A stretch of 64,000 nt of DNA. It comes from HK1 sp965202735 (GTDB lineage: Bacteria; Pseudomonadota; Gammaproteobacteria; HK1). The translations under genes were made by a program, and so were the position numbers. The notes beneath the pieces were generated by a model. The model searched no databases, had not been told where the DNA came from, and worked only from the letters and a program-made list of their open reading frames with translations. Shown here piece by piece: positions 15,911 through 24,826 of the stretch (its first letter is position 1; every line of letters begins with the position of its first letter). The stretch lies in assembly GCA_965202735.1 (NCBI GenBank), contig OZ241844.1, positions 124,001 to 188,000 on the forward strand. Reading direction: 5' to 3'.

Positions 15911-16755
15911 AGGCGGTTCTGGTGTTCTGCGAGAGTAACCATGATGTCGTGTTCGCCCAGCGGAGCCTGGGCGCTCATGGCGGCTGCGAGTGGGTCGGCA
16001 GGCCCATCCGCGAATTGCCCTCGCCGTTCGGACCCGGAGATGGATCGGTCGCGAGGAGGGGATTCATCGCCATGCGACTGGAGCGCCATGACCTCGAGGA
16101 CCGTGCGCTCAGGGCCGCGGCACGCCCGCCGCCACCGTGCTTCGAATCCATCGTCGAGAACGCTGCGACGGGCACGATGTTCTTCATGGTCCGCACGAAC
16201 GGAAAGATGCAGGCCGGACCTGCTCTGGATCTGCTTCGGTCTCTGGACGACGCGATCAACCAGCCTGCCGGCACGTTCGACGTGTCCGGATACGCAGCGG
16301 CCTTTCTGTTCGACGCGAACGGGGAGGGCGTGAAGGAGACGTTGGCGAGCTTTCGCACGCACTACTGTGGGCACTTTGGCGACCTCTCGAATCTTGAGCA
16401 TGGTCAATGGGTCGTGAGCGCCACGATTCCCGTCGGCTGTTTCGTGTTCCATCGAAGGGCGCATGACCAGACGGGAACGATCGAGGATCATCTGGCGCCC
16501 ATGGTTGAAAGCACCTGGCCCGATCGATACGCCAAGGCTGAACGCTTTGTCGAAGATACGCGGGGCGCCGGCGACAAGGTGTCCGGGAATGAGGCCGAGC
16601 GGTTGAAGGCGACCATCACGGTCACCGGGCAATTCGACCACCCGGGCGCTCCGATGTCGGTCATCATCGGGCGAAACGGGATTCCGCCCGAGCGATTCGA
16701 TGAGTCTCCGATGAGCAAGAAGCTCGCCGAATTCCTGACGCGCATCCCGTGGTAA
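15907..16755 (+). CDS. TOPRIM-like effector partner of the ParB-ATPase (282 aa)
   Basis: A 282-residue protein with the layout of a stand-alone TOPRIM nuclease (DUF3226/DUF4435-like). It starts with MKAVLVFCESNHD, placing a candidate catalytic Glu at residue 9 after a hydrophobic strand. A second strand ends with AAFLFDANGEG, giving Asp136 where TOPRIM has its D-x-D (the second Asp is Asn138 here). The segment GTIEDHLAPMV near 194-204 matches the GT-(L/I)-E-D turn typical of these families. The gene starts inside the stop of the ATPase gene (ATGA overlap), so the two products are probably made in a fixed ratio and work as a complex. The family call is by eye; a non-catalytic role cannot be excluded because of the Asn. 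Confidence 0.55.
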   Translation: MKAVLVFCESNHDVVFAQRSLGAHGGCEWVGRPIRELPSPFGPGDGSVARRGFIAMRLERHDLEDRALRAAARPPPPCFESIVENAATGTMFFMVRTNGKMQAGPALDLLRSLDDAINQPAGTFDVSGYAAAFLFDANGEGVKETLASFRTHYCGHFGDLSNLEHGQWVVSATIPVGCFVFHRRAHDQTGTIEDHLAPMVESTWPDRYAKAERFVEDTRGAGDKVSGNEAERLKATITVTGQFDHPGAPMSVIIGRNGIPPERFDESPMSKKLAEFLTRIPW

Positions 16756-16937
16756 CGGTTCGGAGGGTCATCGAGCTCGCCACCGAGGCGGTGTTCCCAG
16801 TAGCGGGTCGCTGAGCTCTCTCCATTCCATACCGAATCAAATGTCGGCAATCAGGCAATCAATGAGAGAATCCGGATGCGGCAGTACACCGGCGGCGTGA
16901 GCTCTCCCGATACGGGTCCAGGAATTGAGCTTGAGAG

Positions 16938-18917
16938 ATGGCTGACCGCATCGACTTCGCGAACCTGATCTGGCAGATCGCCGATCTGCTGCGCGGCCCG
17001 TACCGTCCGCCGCAATACGAGCGCGTCATGCTGCCGATGACGGTGCTGCGCCGCTTCGATTGCGTTCTGGCTCCCACCAAGGCGAAGGTGCTCGCGGAGT
17101 ACGGACGGCGGAAGGGCCGTCTGGACGGCCAGGCGCTGGACGCCAGGCTCGACAAGGTGGCGGGTCAGCGTTTCCACAACCACTCGCCGCTCGATTTCGG
17201 CCGCCTGAAGGGCGACCCGGACAACATCGCCCGGCACCTCGTGAGCTACATCCAGGGCTTCTCGTCCAAGGTGCGCGGCATCTTCGAGTATTTCGAGTTC
17301 GAGAACGAGATCGAGAGGATGCGCGAGGCGAACATCCTCTATCTCGTGGCGTCGAAGTTCGCCGATGTCGACCTGCACCCGGAGAGGGTGTCCAACCGGC
17401 AGATGGGCCTCATCTTCGAAAACCTGATCCGCCGCTTCAACGAGCTGGCCAACGAGACCGCGGGCGACCACTTCACCCCACGCGAGGTGATCCGGCTCAT
17501 GGTGAACATCCTGTTCATCGACGACGACGCGCTTCTCGCGACCCCCGGCACGGCGCGGACCCTGCTCGACCCGGCCTGCGGCACCGGCGGCATGCTGGCC
17601 GAGGCGCAGAACTACCTTCGCGATCACCATGCGCAGGCGCGGCTCTTCGTCTACGGCCAGGACTACAACAAGCGCGCCTTCGCCACCGCCGCCTCGGACA
17701 TGCTGATGAAGCAGGTGGACCACAACGGCGGCGGCGACAACATCCGCTTCGGCGACAGCCTGACCGATGACCGGTTCGGCGACCGGACCTTCGACTATTT
17801 CCTCACCAACCCGCCCTTCGGGGTGGACTGGAAGAAGCAGCAGAAGGAAGTGCGCCGAGAGCATGAACAGGGGGGCTTCTCCGGGCGTTTCGGCGCCGGC
17901 CTGCCGCGGGTGAGCGACGGCTCGCTCCTCTTTCTCCAGCACATGACGGCAAAGTTCGAGAGGGTCGTGCCGGACGAACACAAGCAAGGCTCGCGCCTCG
18001 CCATCGTGCTCAGCGGCTCGCCGCTGTTCGCAGGCGGCGCGGGCTCGGGCGAGAGTGAAATTCGCCGCTGGCTGATCGAGAACGACTGGCTCGAAGCCAT
18101 CGTCGCCTTGCCGGAGCAGATGTTCTACAACACCGGCATCGGCACCTATGTCTGGATCGTCACCAACCACAAGGAGCGGCGGCGCAGGGGGAAGATCCAG
18201 CTCGTGGACGCGCGCGAGACATGGACGGCGGGCGGCAGCCCCGAGAGCAAGCGCAGCCTGGGCGACAAGCGCCGCCACCTTTCGGAGGAACAGATAGACG
18301 GGATCGTGCGTCTCTACGGCCGCTTCGAGGACGGCGGCCGTTCGAAGCTCTTCGACAATGTCGATTTCGGCTACACCCGTGTCACAGTCGAGCGCCCGCT
18401 TCGCCTTCGCTACCGAATGACGGTCGAGGACAAGGCGCGCTTTCTCGATGCCTGTCCCCATCTGCTGGACGATGTGCAGGCCATTGACAAGGAGTTGGGG
18501 CGGGAACCGATGACTGACTGGAACGCAGTATGGCAGCGCATCGCGGACCTGCTTCGTGAGCAAGGTGCTCGTTGGACGCAGAGTGAGCGAAAGCTGTTCC
18601 GCGATGTGTTCACCATCACAAACCCCGAGGCCGCACCGGTTCTCAAGGGTGCCGACGAATACGAACCCGACCTGGCACTACGGGATTTCGAGAACGTGCC
18701 ATTAAAGAAGGATATCGACGAGTATTTCGAGCGCGAGGTTCGCCTCCATGTGCCCGACGCCTGGATGGACCGCGATAAGGATCGGATTGGTTATGAAATT
18801 TCCTTTAATCGACACTTCTACAAATACACGCCACCTCGCTCGCTGGTGGAGATCGACTCGGATCTGCGGGAGGAGGAAGAAGAGATCGTGCGCTTGCTGC
18901 GGGAGGTGGTGGGATGA
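16938..18917 (+). CDS. hsdM: Type I restriction-modification system methyltransferase subunit HsdM
   Basis: A 659-residue N6-adenine methyltransferase, the M subunit that pairs with HsdS. The N-terminal helical HsdM_N domain covers about residues 5-145. The catalytic domain follows with motif I DPACGTGGM near 213 and motif IV NPPFG near 291. A C-terminal extension (about 505-659) ends in an acidic helix. No internal stop or frameshift is seen, unlike its partners. The gene overlaps hsdS by the ATGA at 18914-18917. The 182 bp upstream (16756-16937) contains no clear promoter. Being intact, it could still methylate only if a functional S subunit is made. Confidence 0.93.
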   Translation: MADRIDFANLIWQIADLLRGPYRPPQYERVMLPMTVLRRFDCVLAPTKAKVLAEYGRRKGRLDGQALDARLDKVAGQRFHNHSPLDFGRLKGDPDNIARHLVSYIQGFSSKVRGIFEYFEFENEIERMREANILYLVASKFADVDLHPERVSNRQMGLIFENLIRRFNELANETAGDHFTPREVIRLMVNILFIDDDALLATPGTARTLLDPACGTGGMLAEAQNYLRDHHAQARLFVYGQDYNKRAFATAASDMLMKQVDHNGGGDNIRFGDSLTDDRFGDRTFDYFLTNPPFGVDWKKQQKEVRREHEQGGFSGRFGAGLPRVSDGSLLFLQHMTAKFERVVPDEHKQGSRLAIVLSGSPLFAGGAGSGESEIRRWLIENDWLEAIVALPEQMFYNTGIGTYVWIVTNHKERRRRGKIQLVDARETWTAGGSPESKRSLGDKRRHLSEEQIDGIVRLYGRFEDGGRSKLFDNVDFGYTRVTVERPLRLRYRMTVEDKARFLDACPHLLDDVQAIDKELGREPMTDWNAVWQRIADLLREQGARWTQSERKLFRDVFTITNPEAAPVLKGADEYEPDLALRDFENVPLKKDIDEYFEREVRLHVPDAWMDRDKDRIGYEISFNRHFYKYTPPRSLVEIDSDLREEEEEIVRLLREVVG

Positions 18918-20203
18918 GCATTTCCGACGAAATCCGACAATTGCCCGACCAATGGAAAGCGAAGCCCCTTCGCTCGGTGGTCGACTACGTCGTTAGCAAT
19001 GTCGATAAAATAAATTCTGAAGATGAGATACCAATTCGATTATTTAACTATACGCATGTTTATCATAACGAATACATTACTCTTGATCTCGATTTCATGC
19101 ATGCGACCGCATCCGAAGATTAGATTTCAAAATTTTGTTTGTCAGTAAATGACGTAACAATCACGAAGGACTCGGAAGCTTGGGATGATATCGGTGTTCC
19201 TGCGCTTGTGCGAGAAACGGCGGATGACTTGGTATGTGGTTACCACTTGGCTTTGTTGCGACCCCGCAAGCAAGTCATGGACGGATCTTTTCTCCTTCGG
19301 TGTTTTCAGGCGAAGCCTATCCGACTACAACTGGAGCTATCTGCAAGAGGTATAACTCGATTTGGCTTGTCAAAATCAGAAATCGGATCAATGAAAATAC
19401 CAGTTCCTCCGCTCCCGCAACAACGCGCCATCGCCGACTATCTCGACCGAGAAACGGCGCGGCTCGACGCACTGGTGGCGGCGAAGGAACGAGTGCTGAA
19501 GTTGCTGGCGGAGAAGCGGCAGGCGATCATTATGCAGGCGGTCACACGAGGGATCGATCCTGATGTCTCTTGCCGTGACTCTGGAGTTCCGTGGCTCGGC
19601 AGCATTCCGGCACATTGGGAGGCGGAGCGCGCTCGTTGGCTCTTCAAAGAACGGGATGTGCGTTCGCCAGATGGGGATGAGGAACTTCTGACTGTCTCAC
19701 ACCTTACGGGAGTTACCCCGCGTTCGGAGAAGCAGGTGTACATGTTCGAGGCAGAATCCAAGGCAGGATACAAGATTTGCCGAAAAGGCGATTTGGTGAT
19801 CAACACGTTGTGGGCATGGATGGGTGCCATGGGCATTGCGCCGTTGAATGGTATCGTGAGCCCTTCCTATCATGTTTACGAATTGGGATCTGAACTTCTT
19901 TGCCCTGACTATTTGGATGCTTTGACACGCGTTAACCTATTTGCACAAGAAGTTACTCGTTACTCGAAAGGCGTATGGTCGTCTCGACTAAGATTGTATC
20001 CCGAGGGATTCTTTGAGGTCTTCTTGCCGGTGCCTCCAATTGCCGAACAACGTGCCATCGCCGACTATCTCGATCAGGAAACGGCGCGGCTCGACGCGCT
20101 CATGGCGAAGATCGAAGACACTGTGATCCTTCTCAGGGAACGCCGCGCCGCTCTGGTTGCCGGTGCGGTTACTGGCCGAATCGACGTTGAGTGCGCTGCA
20201 TGA
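18914..20203 (+). pseudogene. hsdS: Type I specificity subunit HsdS with an in-frame amber stop
   Basis: The frame starts MSISDEIRQLPDQWKAKPL and continues without a shift to TGA 20201-20203 (about 429 residues), but is broken by TAG at 19121-19123, after ATASED. A Glu codon is expected there, since relatives continue ASE-E/D-E-I, so this is most simply GAG to TAG. Two target recognition domains (about 15-165 and 220-385) are each followed by the conserved repeat PPLPQQRAIADYLDRETARLD or PPIAEQRAIADYLDQETARLD, the helical spacer. The first TRD DNA (about 19000-19400) is clearly AT-rich compared with its surroundings, as expected for exchanged TRDs. Reinitiation at TTG 19139 could make a truncated protein. 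The 3' end overlaps the ATPase gene by ATGA. Confidence 0.88.
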
Positions 20204-21465
20204 GAATTGTACGGCTCAAGCTGGCGAATGTTCGTGCCATCAAGGCGGCCGAGTTCCGCTTCCGGCCGGGGTTCAACCTCGTTGTCGGCGTCAACGGCGT
20301 CGGAAAGTCCACGGTTCTCGATTCGTTGGCCGTCTGCCTGTCCGCCGCTGTCAGGAAGGCCAACAAGCTGCGAGGCGGCGCGGTGTACTTCGATATGGCC
20401 GATATCCGCATGGGCACGGATGTTCTCGATGTCGAGTGCGAGATCGAGGGTGGCGGGGAGAACGCGCGATATGGCTATGCGGTCCACAAGACTCGCGAAA
20501 GCGCCGTGCCGCTGAAAGAAAAGTCGGGAATGCCGCGCGAACAGGTGCGTGACACTCCCGACAGGGCGGAGTTTGTCGGGAGGCCGCCACCTGCGACCGG
20601 ACTTGAACCCGGCGGTCGCGCCCTGGCGATCCTGTTCTCGACAAACCGCGCCGCGCCGTCACGACGCGCGCCGTCAGGGAGCAAGGCTTCGGCCGGCGTC
20701 AACGCTGCGTTTGCCGATGCTCTATCGAAGCATCGCGGACTGCATCTGACCGAGTTCGCGACTTGGATGCGGGTGCAGGAAGCTCTGGGTTCCGAGCGAC
20801 CTGCGGCAAAGCGCGTGCTCGACGCCTTCGAGGCGGCGGTGACACGCTTTCTCCCCGACTACAGGGGTTTTCGCCTCAATGACGCTGGCAAGCTCGGGAG
20901 CCTGCTCCTCATCGACCGCGGCGAAGCGACTCTGCCAATCCGATCGCTCTCGGACGGTGAACGGGGCGTGCTGGCGCTGGTGCTCGACCTGACGCGACGG
21001 CTGGCGCAGGCCAACCCGGAGCTGGACGACCCCGCCGCAGAGGCCGGGGCGGTTGTCCTGATCGACGAGATCGAGCTCCATCTTCACCCGGCATGGCAGC
21101 GGCGGATCGTCAGGAATCTGACCGAGACCTTCCCCAGGTGCCAGTTCATCGCGACAACCCACTCGCCGCAGTTGATCGGCGAGGTCGACCACGACCGGAT
21201 ACATATCATCGCGGACGGCGAGGTCTATTCGCCGCCTTACTCCTACGGGGTCGATTCCAGCCGGATTCTGGAGGAGATCATGGACACGGACCCGAGGACG
21301 GTGAGCGTGAAGAGCCTGCTCGGGAACATATCCAGGGTGGTTGGAGACGACCGGTTCGACGAGGCCCGATCGCTGCTGAGCAAGCTGTCCGGCTGCCTGG
21401 GAGACAACGACCCCGAGGTCACGCGCATCCGGACCCTGATCGATTTCATGACGGGCGACGCATGA
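20200..21465 (+). CDS. AAA ATPase, PtuA-like (Septu-type) partner of an HNH protein
   Basis: A 421-residue RecF/SMC-type AAA ATPase: N-terminal strands MRIVRLKLANVRAI, Walker A GVNGVGKST near residue 33-41, ABC-type signature LSDGERGVLALVLDLTRRL near 252, Walker B AVVLIDEIELHLHP near 285 and the H-motif TTHSPQLIG near 322. ATPases of this kind followed by a TIGR02646-type HNH protein are the two parts of Septu (PtuA/PtuB) and of the retron-associated version. Here both lie inside a type I restriction locus between hsdS and hsdR. It overlaps hsdS and the HNH gene by ATGA at both ends, so the whole block is one operon. The ATPase frame itself is intact. Assignment to Septu is by gene pairing, not by search. 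Confidence 0.7.
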   Translation: MRIVRLKLANVRAIKAAEFRFRPGFNLVVGVNGVGKSTVLDSLAVCLSAAVRKANKLRGGAVYFDMADIRMGTDVLDVECEIEGGGENARYGYAVHKTRESAVPLKEKSGMPREQVRDTPDRAEFVGRPPPATGLEPGGRALAILFSTNRAAPSRRAPSGSKASAGVNAAFADALSKHRGLHLTEFATWMRVQEALGSERPAAKRVLDAFEAAVTRFLPDYRGFRLNDAGKLGSLLLIDRGEATLPIRSLSDGERGVLALVLDLTRRLAQANPELDDPAAEAGAVVLIDEIELHLHPAWQRRIVRNLTETFPRCQFIATTHSPQLIGEVDHDRIHIIADGEVYSPPYSYGVDSSRILEEIMDTDPRTVSVKSLLGNISRVVGDDRFDEARSLLSKLSGCLGDNDPEVTRIRTLIDFMTGDA

Positions 21466-22096
21466 GAGCCATCGTCAAGCAGCAGGAACCGCAGAGCTTG
21501 ACCGCACACCGGCGGACTCCGCCCTGCGACTTCGATAACTATCAGAACAAGGATGACTTGCGGGACGCGCTTGTGTCCGAGCAGCGTGGGCTGTGCTGCT
21601 ATTGCATGGGACGAATCCGACCGTGCGCGGGCGCGATGAAGATCGAGCACTGGCAATGCCGGAGCCACTATCCGGACGAGCAGTTGGACTATCGCAACCT
21701 TCTCGGAGCCTGCCGGGGCGGCGAAGGGCAACCGCAGAACAAACAGCATTGCGACACGAGGAAGGGCGACGACAATCTCCGCTGGAATCCCGCCAACCCC
21801 GCTCACGCGATCGAAGCGAGGATCAGATACGATCCCAACGGAACCATCCGGTCCGACGACGCGACGTTCGACTGCCAGTTGAATTCCGTCCTGAATCTCA
21901 ATCTCGCCTTTATCAGGCAGAGCAGAAGGGGAGTTCTCGATGGAATTCTTCAGTGGTGGAGGCGATGCAAGCCCGTTCCGAGGGATCGGATCGAACGAGA
22001 AATACTCAGGCGTGCGCCCGCCGACGCTGGCTCGATCCCTACTGCCAGGTCGCGGTCTGGTGGCTGAACCGGAAGCTCTCGCAGATGCAGCGATAG
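21462..22096 (+). pseudogene. HNH endonuclease, PtuB-like (TIGR02646-type), 3' frameshift
   Basis: Starts MRAIVKQQEPQSLTAHRRTPP and carries the metal/HNH features of the family: EQRGLCCYCMGRI near residue 40, MKIEHWQCRS near 60, LLGACRGGEG near 80 and HCDTRKGDDNL near 95. The frame then runs off into RRAPADAGSIPTARSRSGG and stops at 22067, while the family C-terminus (LDPYCQVAVWWLNRKLSQMQR) is encoded in another frame ending at TAG 22094-22096. A one-base loss near 22000-22035 explains this. The catalytic HNH part is upstream of the lesion, so a shortened protein might still be active. Part of the hsd operon. Confidence 0.78.
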
Positions 22097-22246
22097 GCAA
22101 GTCATGCCCAGGGGAGGAGAAAACGTGTCCGGGACGCACGACAACCTCACCGAAGCCATTATATGCGATGGGCGGATTTGCCGGCGCGCGATATCTCTGC
22201 CCAAGCAATGATCCCGACGCTCTCGCGAGGGAATGAGGAGCAAGCC

Positions 22247-22474
22247 ATGAACTGGCGCGATCACATCACCGTGGACCCTGAGGTCTGCCATGGCAAGGCA
22301 TGCATCTCGGGCACGCGCGTTCTGGTGACGACGGTGCTGGACAATCTGGCGGGCGGTCTGGATGCGGAGGATATCGCGAGGAGCTATCCGTCCGTTTCCC
22401 GCGAGGCGGTGCGGGCGGCGCTTTGCTATGCCGCTGCCCTGGCCAACGAGCGGGTCGTAGCGCTCCGGCAGTAG
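22247..22474 (+). CDS. DUF433 family protein (probable antitoxin)
   Basis: A 75-residue DUF433 protein: MNWRDHITVDPEVCHGKACISGTRVLVTTVLDNLAGG is the characteristic N-terminal strand-turn and helix-turn-helix-like start, followed by SYPSVSREAVRAALCYAAALANER. DUF433 proteins are commonly the antitoxins of DUF5615 (PIN-like) toxins, and a broken DUF5615 gene follows directly. A good ribosome-binding site (GAGGAG) lies 7 bases before ATG 22247. The 150 bp before it, back to the HNH gene, has no supported feature. Intact. Confidence 0.85.
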   Translation: MNWRDHITVDPEVCHGKACISGTRVLVTTVLDNLAGGLDAEDIARSYPSVSREAVRAALCYAAALANERVVALRQ

Positions 22475-22484
22475 GACAGCCGGC

Positions 22485-22659
22485 GTGCGGTTCAAGCTGG
22501 ACGAGAATCTTCCCGGCGACCTGGCGGACATCTTTCGCGCGGGGCCGGGCACGATGCGGTCTGAGGCTCGGAACGAGGCTGCTGCATGTGTTGTCCGATG
22601 CGACGCTCGCCGGACAGCTCTGGATCGTCGAGGATTCGCGCATACGGGTGCGGCAGTGA
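22485..22659 (+). pseudogene. DUF5615 (PIN-like) toxin remnant, internally deleted
   Basis: GTG 22485 opens a frame with the family N-terminus RFKLDENLPGDLADIFRAG (Asp-Glu-Asn catalytic start), and the family C-terminus LWIVEDSRIRVRQ is encoded in a different frame ending at TGA 22657-22659. The usual middle of the domain (roughly 60 codons containing further acidic residues) is missing, so an out-of-frame deletion near 22535-22570 has joined the ends. The toxin is therefore dead while its DUF433 antitoxin partner survives. Confidence 0.75.
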
Positions 22660-23225
22660 CATGAAGCCGACGGACGAAAATGCCTTCGAGACGGTTATCG
22701 CAAACCATCTGCTGGACAACGGCTATGTGTCGATTCCCGGCGAGGACTTCGACCGCGACCGCGCGGTCTTCCCGGAGACGGCGCTGGTCTTCATTCGGGA
22801 GACCCAGCCCCGCGAATGGGCGAAGCTCGAAGCGCTCCTCGGCGACAGGACCGGCGAACAGGTCCTGGCTGATTTGTGCAGGTGGATGGACGCCAACGGC
22901 TCGCTCGCCACGCTGCGCCACGGCTTCAAGTGCTACGGACGCACGCTGCGCCCGGCGTTCTTCAAGGCGGCGCACGGCCTGAACCCGGAGCTGGAGATTG
23001 CATACGAGGCCAACAGGGTCGGGATCACGCGCCAGCTCCACTATTCGCCGCGCTCGGAGAAGTCGCTCGACGTCACGCTGAGCCTCAATGGAATCCCCGT
23101 TGTCACGCTGGAGCTGAAGAACCCGCTCACCGGCCAGACCGTCGAGGACGCCCGGCGGCAGTACTGCATGGACCGCGATCCGAACGAGCCTGTTTTCGCG
23201 TTCAAGCGGCGCACGCTGGTTCATT

Positions 23226-24826
23226 GGGTGTGCCCCCGGAACTGATCAGTATCAATGAAGGTATGTCCGTCGAAGGGGTACGACATTGTCAGGACAAGCC
23301 ACGTCGGCTCGATACGTTTCCGCGAGCACAGGCCATGCATGGTCGAATCGTTGGCTCTGCACGAGCGAGCGCAGGGTGAGAATGGCTTGCCCGCCGGGCA
23401 GGCCCCAGCGCATCCCGGAGCGCTTGAGCCGTTCGGTGACCAAGGTCTTGCAGGCCGCCTCGACGACCCCGGAGCCGATGGGCAGGCCCCGCGCCTTGGC
23501 CTCGGCGTAGCCCATGCGGTGGCGATTGCCGCGGAAGTAGCCGAGCACCTGTGCGATGCGCTCCTCGTCGGGATATCTCGTGCGCAGATGCACCAGCGCG
23601 CGGATGACCCGCTCGACCCCGGCGGGCTCATGACGCAGCCGGTGGCGATAGGTGTTGAGCTGCGTCGCCGCCTTGGGCGAGGCGGTGCCGTAGGCGGCGT
23701 CGAAGGCGTCGCTGAGCTGCTCGACGGCGTGGTAGAAGTCGATGAGTTCGACGCCCTCGGGCAGCGCACCGGAGAGGAACGTCCAGTTGTCCTTCGCCCC
23801 GTCGGCGAGCTTGACCACGGTGAGGTCCGGGCGCGGGGCGCGCACCGCCGCGACCTCGGCGGCAACCATCGCCTTGAGGCTCGCCTTGCGCGGCTGCGGC
23901 ATCCGGCCCATGCGCACGCTGTACAGCCGCTCGCCCTGGGCATCGACCAGCGAGACCGTGGCACAGCCCGCCTCGCGGTATCCGCCGCGCATCGGCGCCA
24001 TCACCCCGTCGAGCGAGACCACCACCGCACGGGCCGCCTCCGGCACCGCGACGCTGGCCTCGCGCACCGTGGTCTCGAACGTCTCGCGCTGCGCCTCCCA
24101 GCGCGCCGACAGCGCCTTGGGCAGCCGGTCGAGGCTGCTCTTCGACGGCTGCATCGGCCCGAGGGTGGCCAGCACCTGCTCGGCGTCTCGCGGGGTCAGA
24201 TGCGAGACCAGCAGCGCACCGTGGCGCGCCGCGAGCGGCGTCCAGTACCCCTCGACGATGCCCACCCGGCGCTCCAGCGCCGCCACTGCCCGCGCCCCGC
24301 GCCGCGCCCGGTACAGCGTGCGGGTCACCGACACCGGGCCGGCGGTGGTGAGGTAGGTCTGGGCACTGCGACACGCCCGGCGATGGACCTCGCCGTCGAT
24401 GAGCACGAACGGCAGGTCCACGTCGTGTCGGGCGAGCGCCTGTTCGGTGACCGCGCACTCGGTGCGGGCGAACAGGGCGTGGAGCTCGCGCTCGAAGTTC
24501 TCGAACGAATGCGTGTCGGACGATTCGTACTTCTTCAGCAGCGCACTCACGCGCCGGGGGAGTGCTTCGAGCACGCTCCAGACATCTTGGGGAGTGGGTT
24601 TGTCGGTCGGCGTATGGGATACTTCCATTGGGGCAGCCCTCCACAGTGTTGGGATTTCGCGCACAGCATTGTTGCAGAGGATCACTGCCCCGTCTTCCCC
24701 TCTGAGCTTGCCTGCGGTGACAAAGTGTCACCGGAGACGGGTTCTTCTTCGTCTGGCGTTTTCCACAAATCTTTAGAATTCGATCATTTAGGAGTATTAG
24801 CTCGTGTCAGTTCTAGATCTACACCC
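23226..24826 (-). mobile_element. ISKra4-like insertion sequence in hsdR (1601 bp)
   Basis: Ends are GGGTGT (23226) and ACACCC (24821-24826); inverted matches extend to GGGTGT-N7-GAACTGA. It is flanked by perfect 8-bp direct repeats GGTTCATT at 23218-23225 and 24827-24834, the target duplication. Removing the element and one copy restores the hsdR frame exactly, so the insertion is recent. It carries one transposase gene on the minus strand. Confidence 0.9.
23252..24628 (-). CDS. ISKra4 family-like transposase
   Basis: A 458-residue DDE-type transposase. The N-terminal part contains a helical region and ARTECAVTEQALARHDVDLPFVLIDGE, followed by RACRSAQTYLTTAGPVSV. The catalytic core includes VVVSLDGVMAPMRGG near 212-226 (first Asp) and LIDFYHAVEQLSDAF near 310 (second Asp), and the closing GLPIGSGVVEAACKTLV near 395-411 holds the Glu. 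This matches the ISKra4 layout. ATG 24628 is preferred; an upstream ATG at 24685 would add 19 residues. The gene is intact and fills most of the element. Confidence 0.85.
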   Translation of the reverse strand: MEVSHTPTDKPTPQDVWSVLEALPRRVSALLKKYESSDTHSFENFERELHALFARTECAVTEQALARHDVDLPFVLIDGEVHRRACRSAQTYLTTAGPVSVTRTLYRARRGARAVAALERRVGIVEGYWTPLAARHGALLVSHLTPRDAEQVLATLGPMQPSKSSLDRLPKALSARWEAQRETFETTVREASVAVPEAARAVVVSLDGVMAPMRGGYREAGCATVSLVDAQGERLYSVRMGRMPQPRKASLKAMVAAEVAAVRAPRPDLTVVKLADGAKDNWTFLSGALPEGVELIDFYHAVEQLSDAFDAAYGTASPKAATQLNTYRHRLRHEPAGVERVIRALVHLRTRYPDEERIAQVLGYFRGNRHRMGYAEAKARGLPIGSGVVEAACKTLVTERLKRSGMRWGLPGGQAILTLRSLVQSQRFDHAWPVLAETYRADVACPDNVVPLRRTYLH

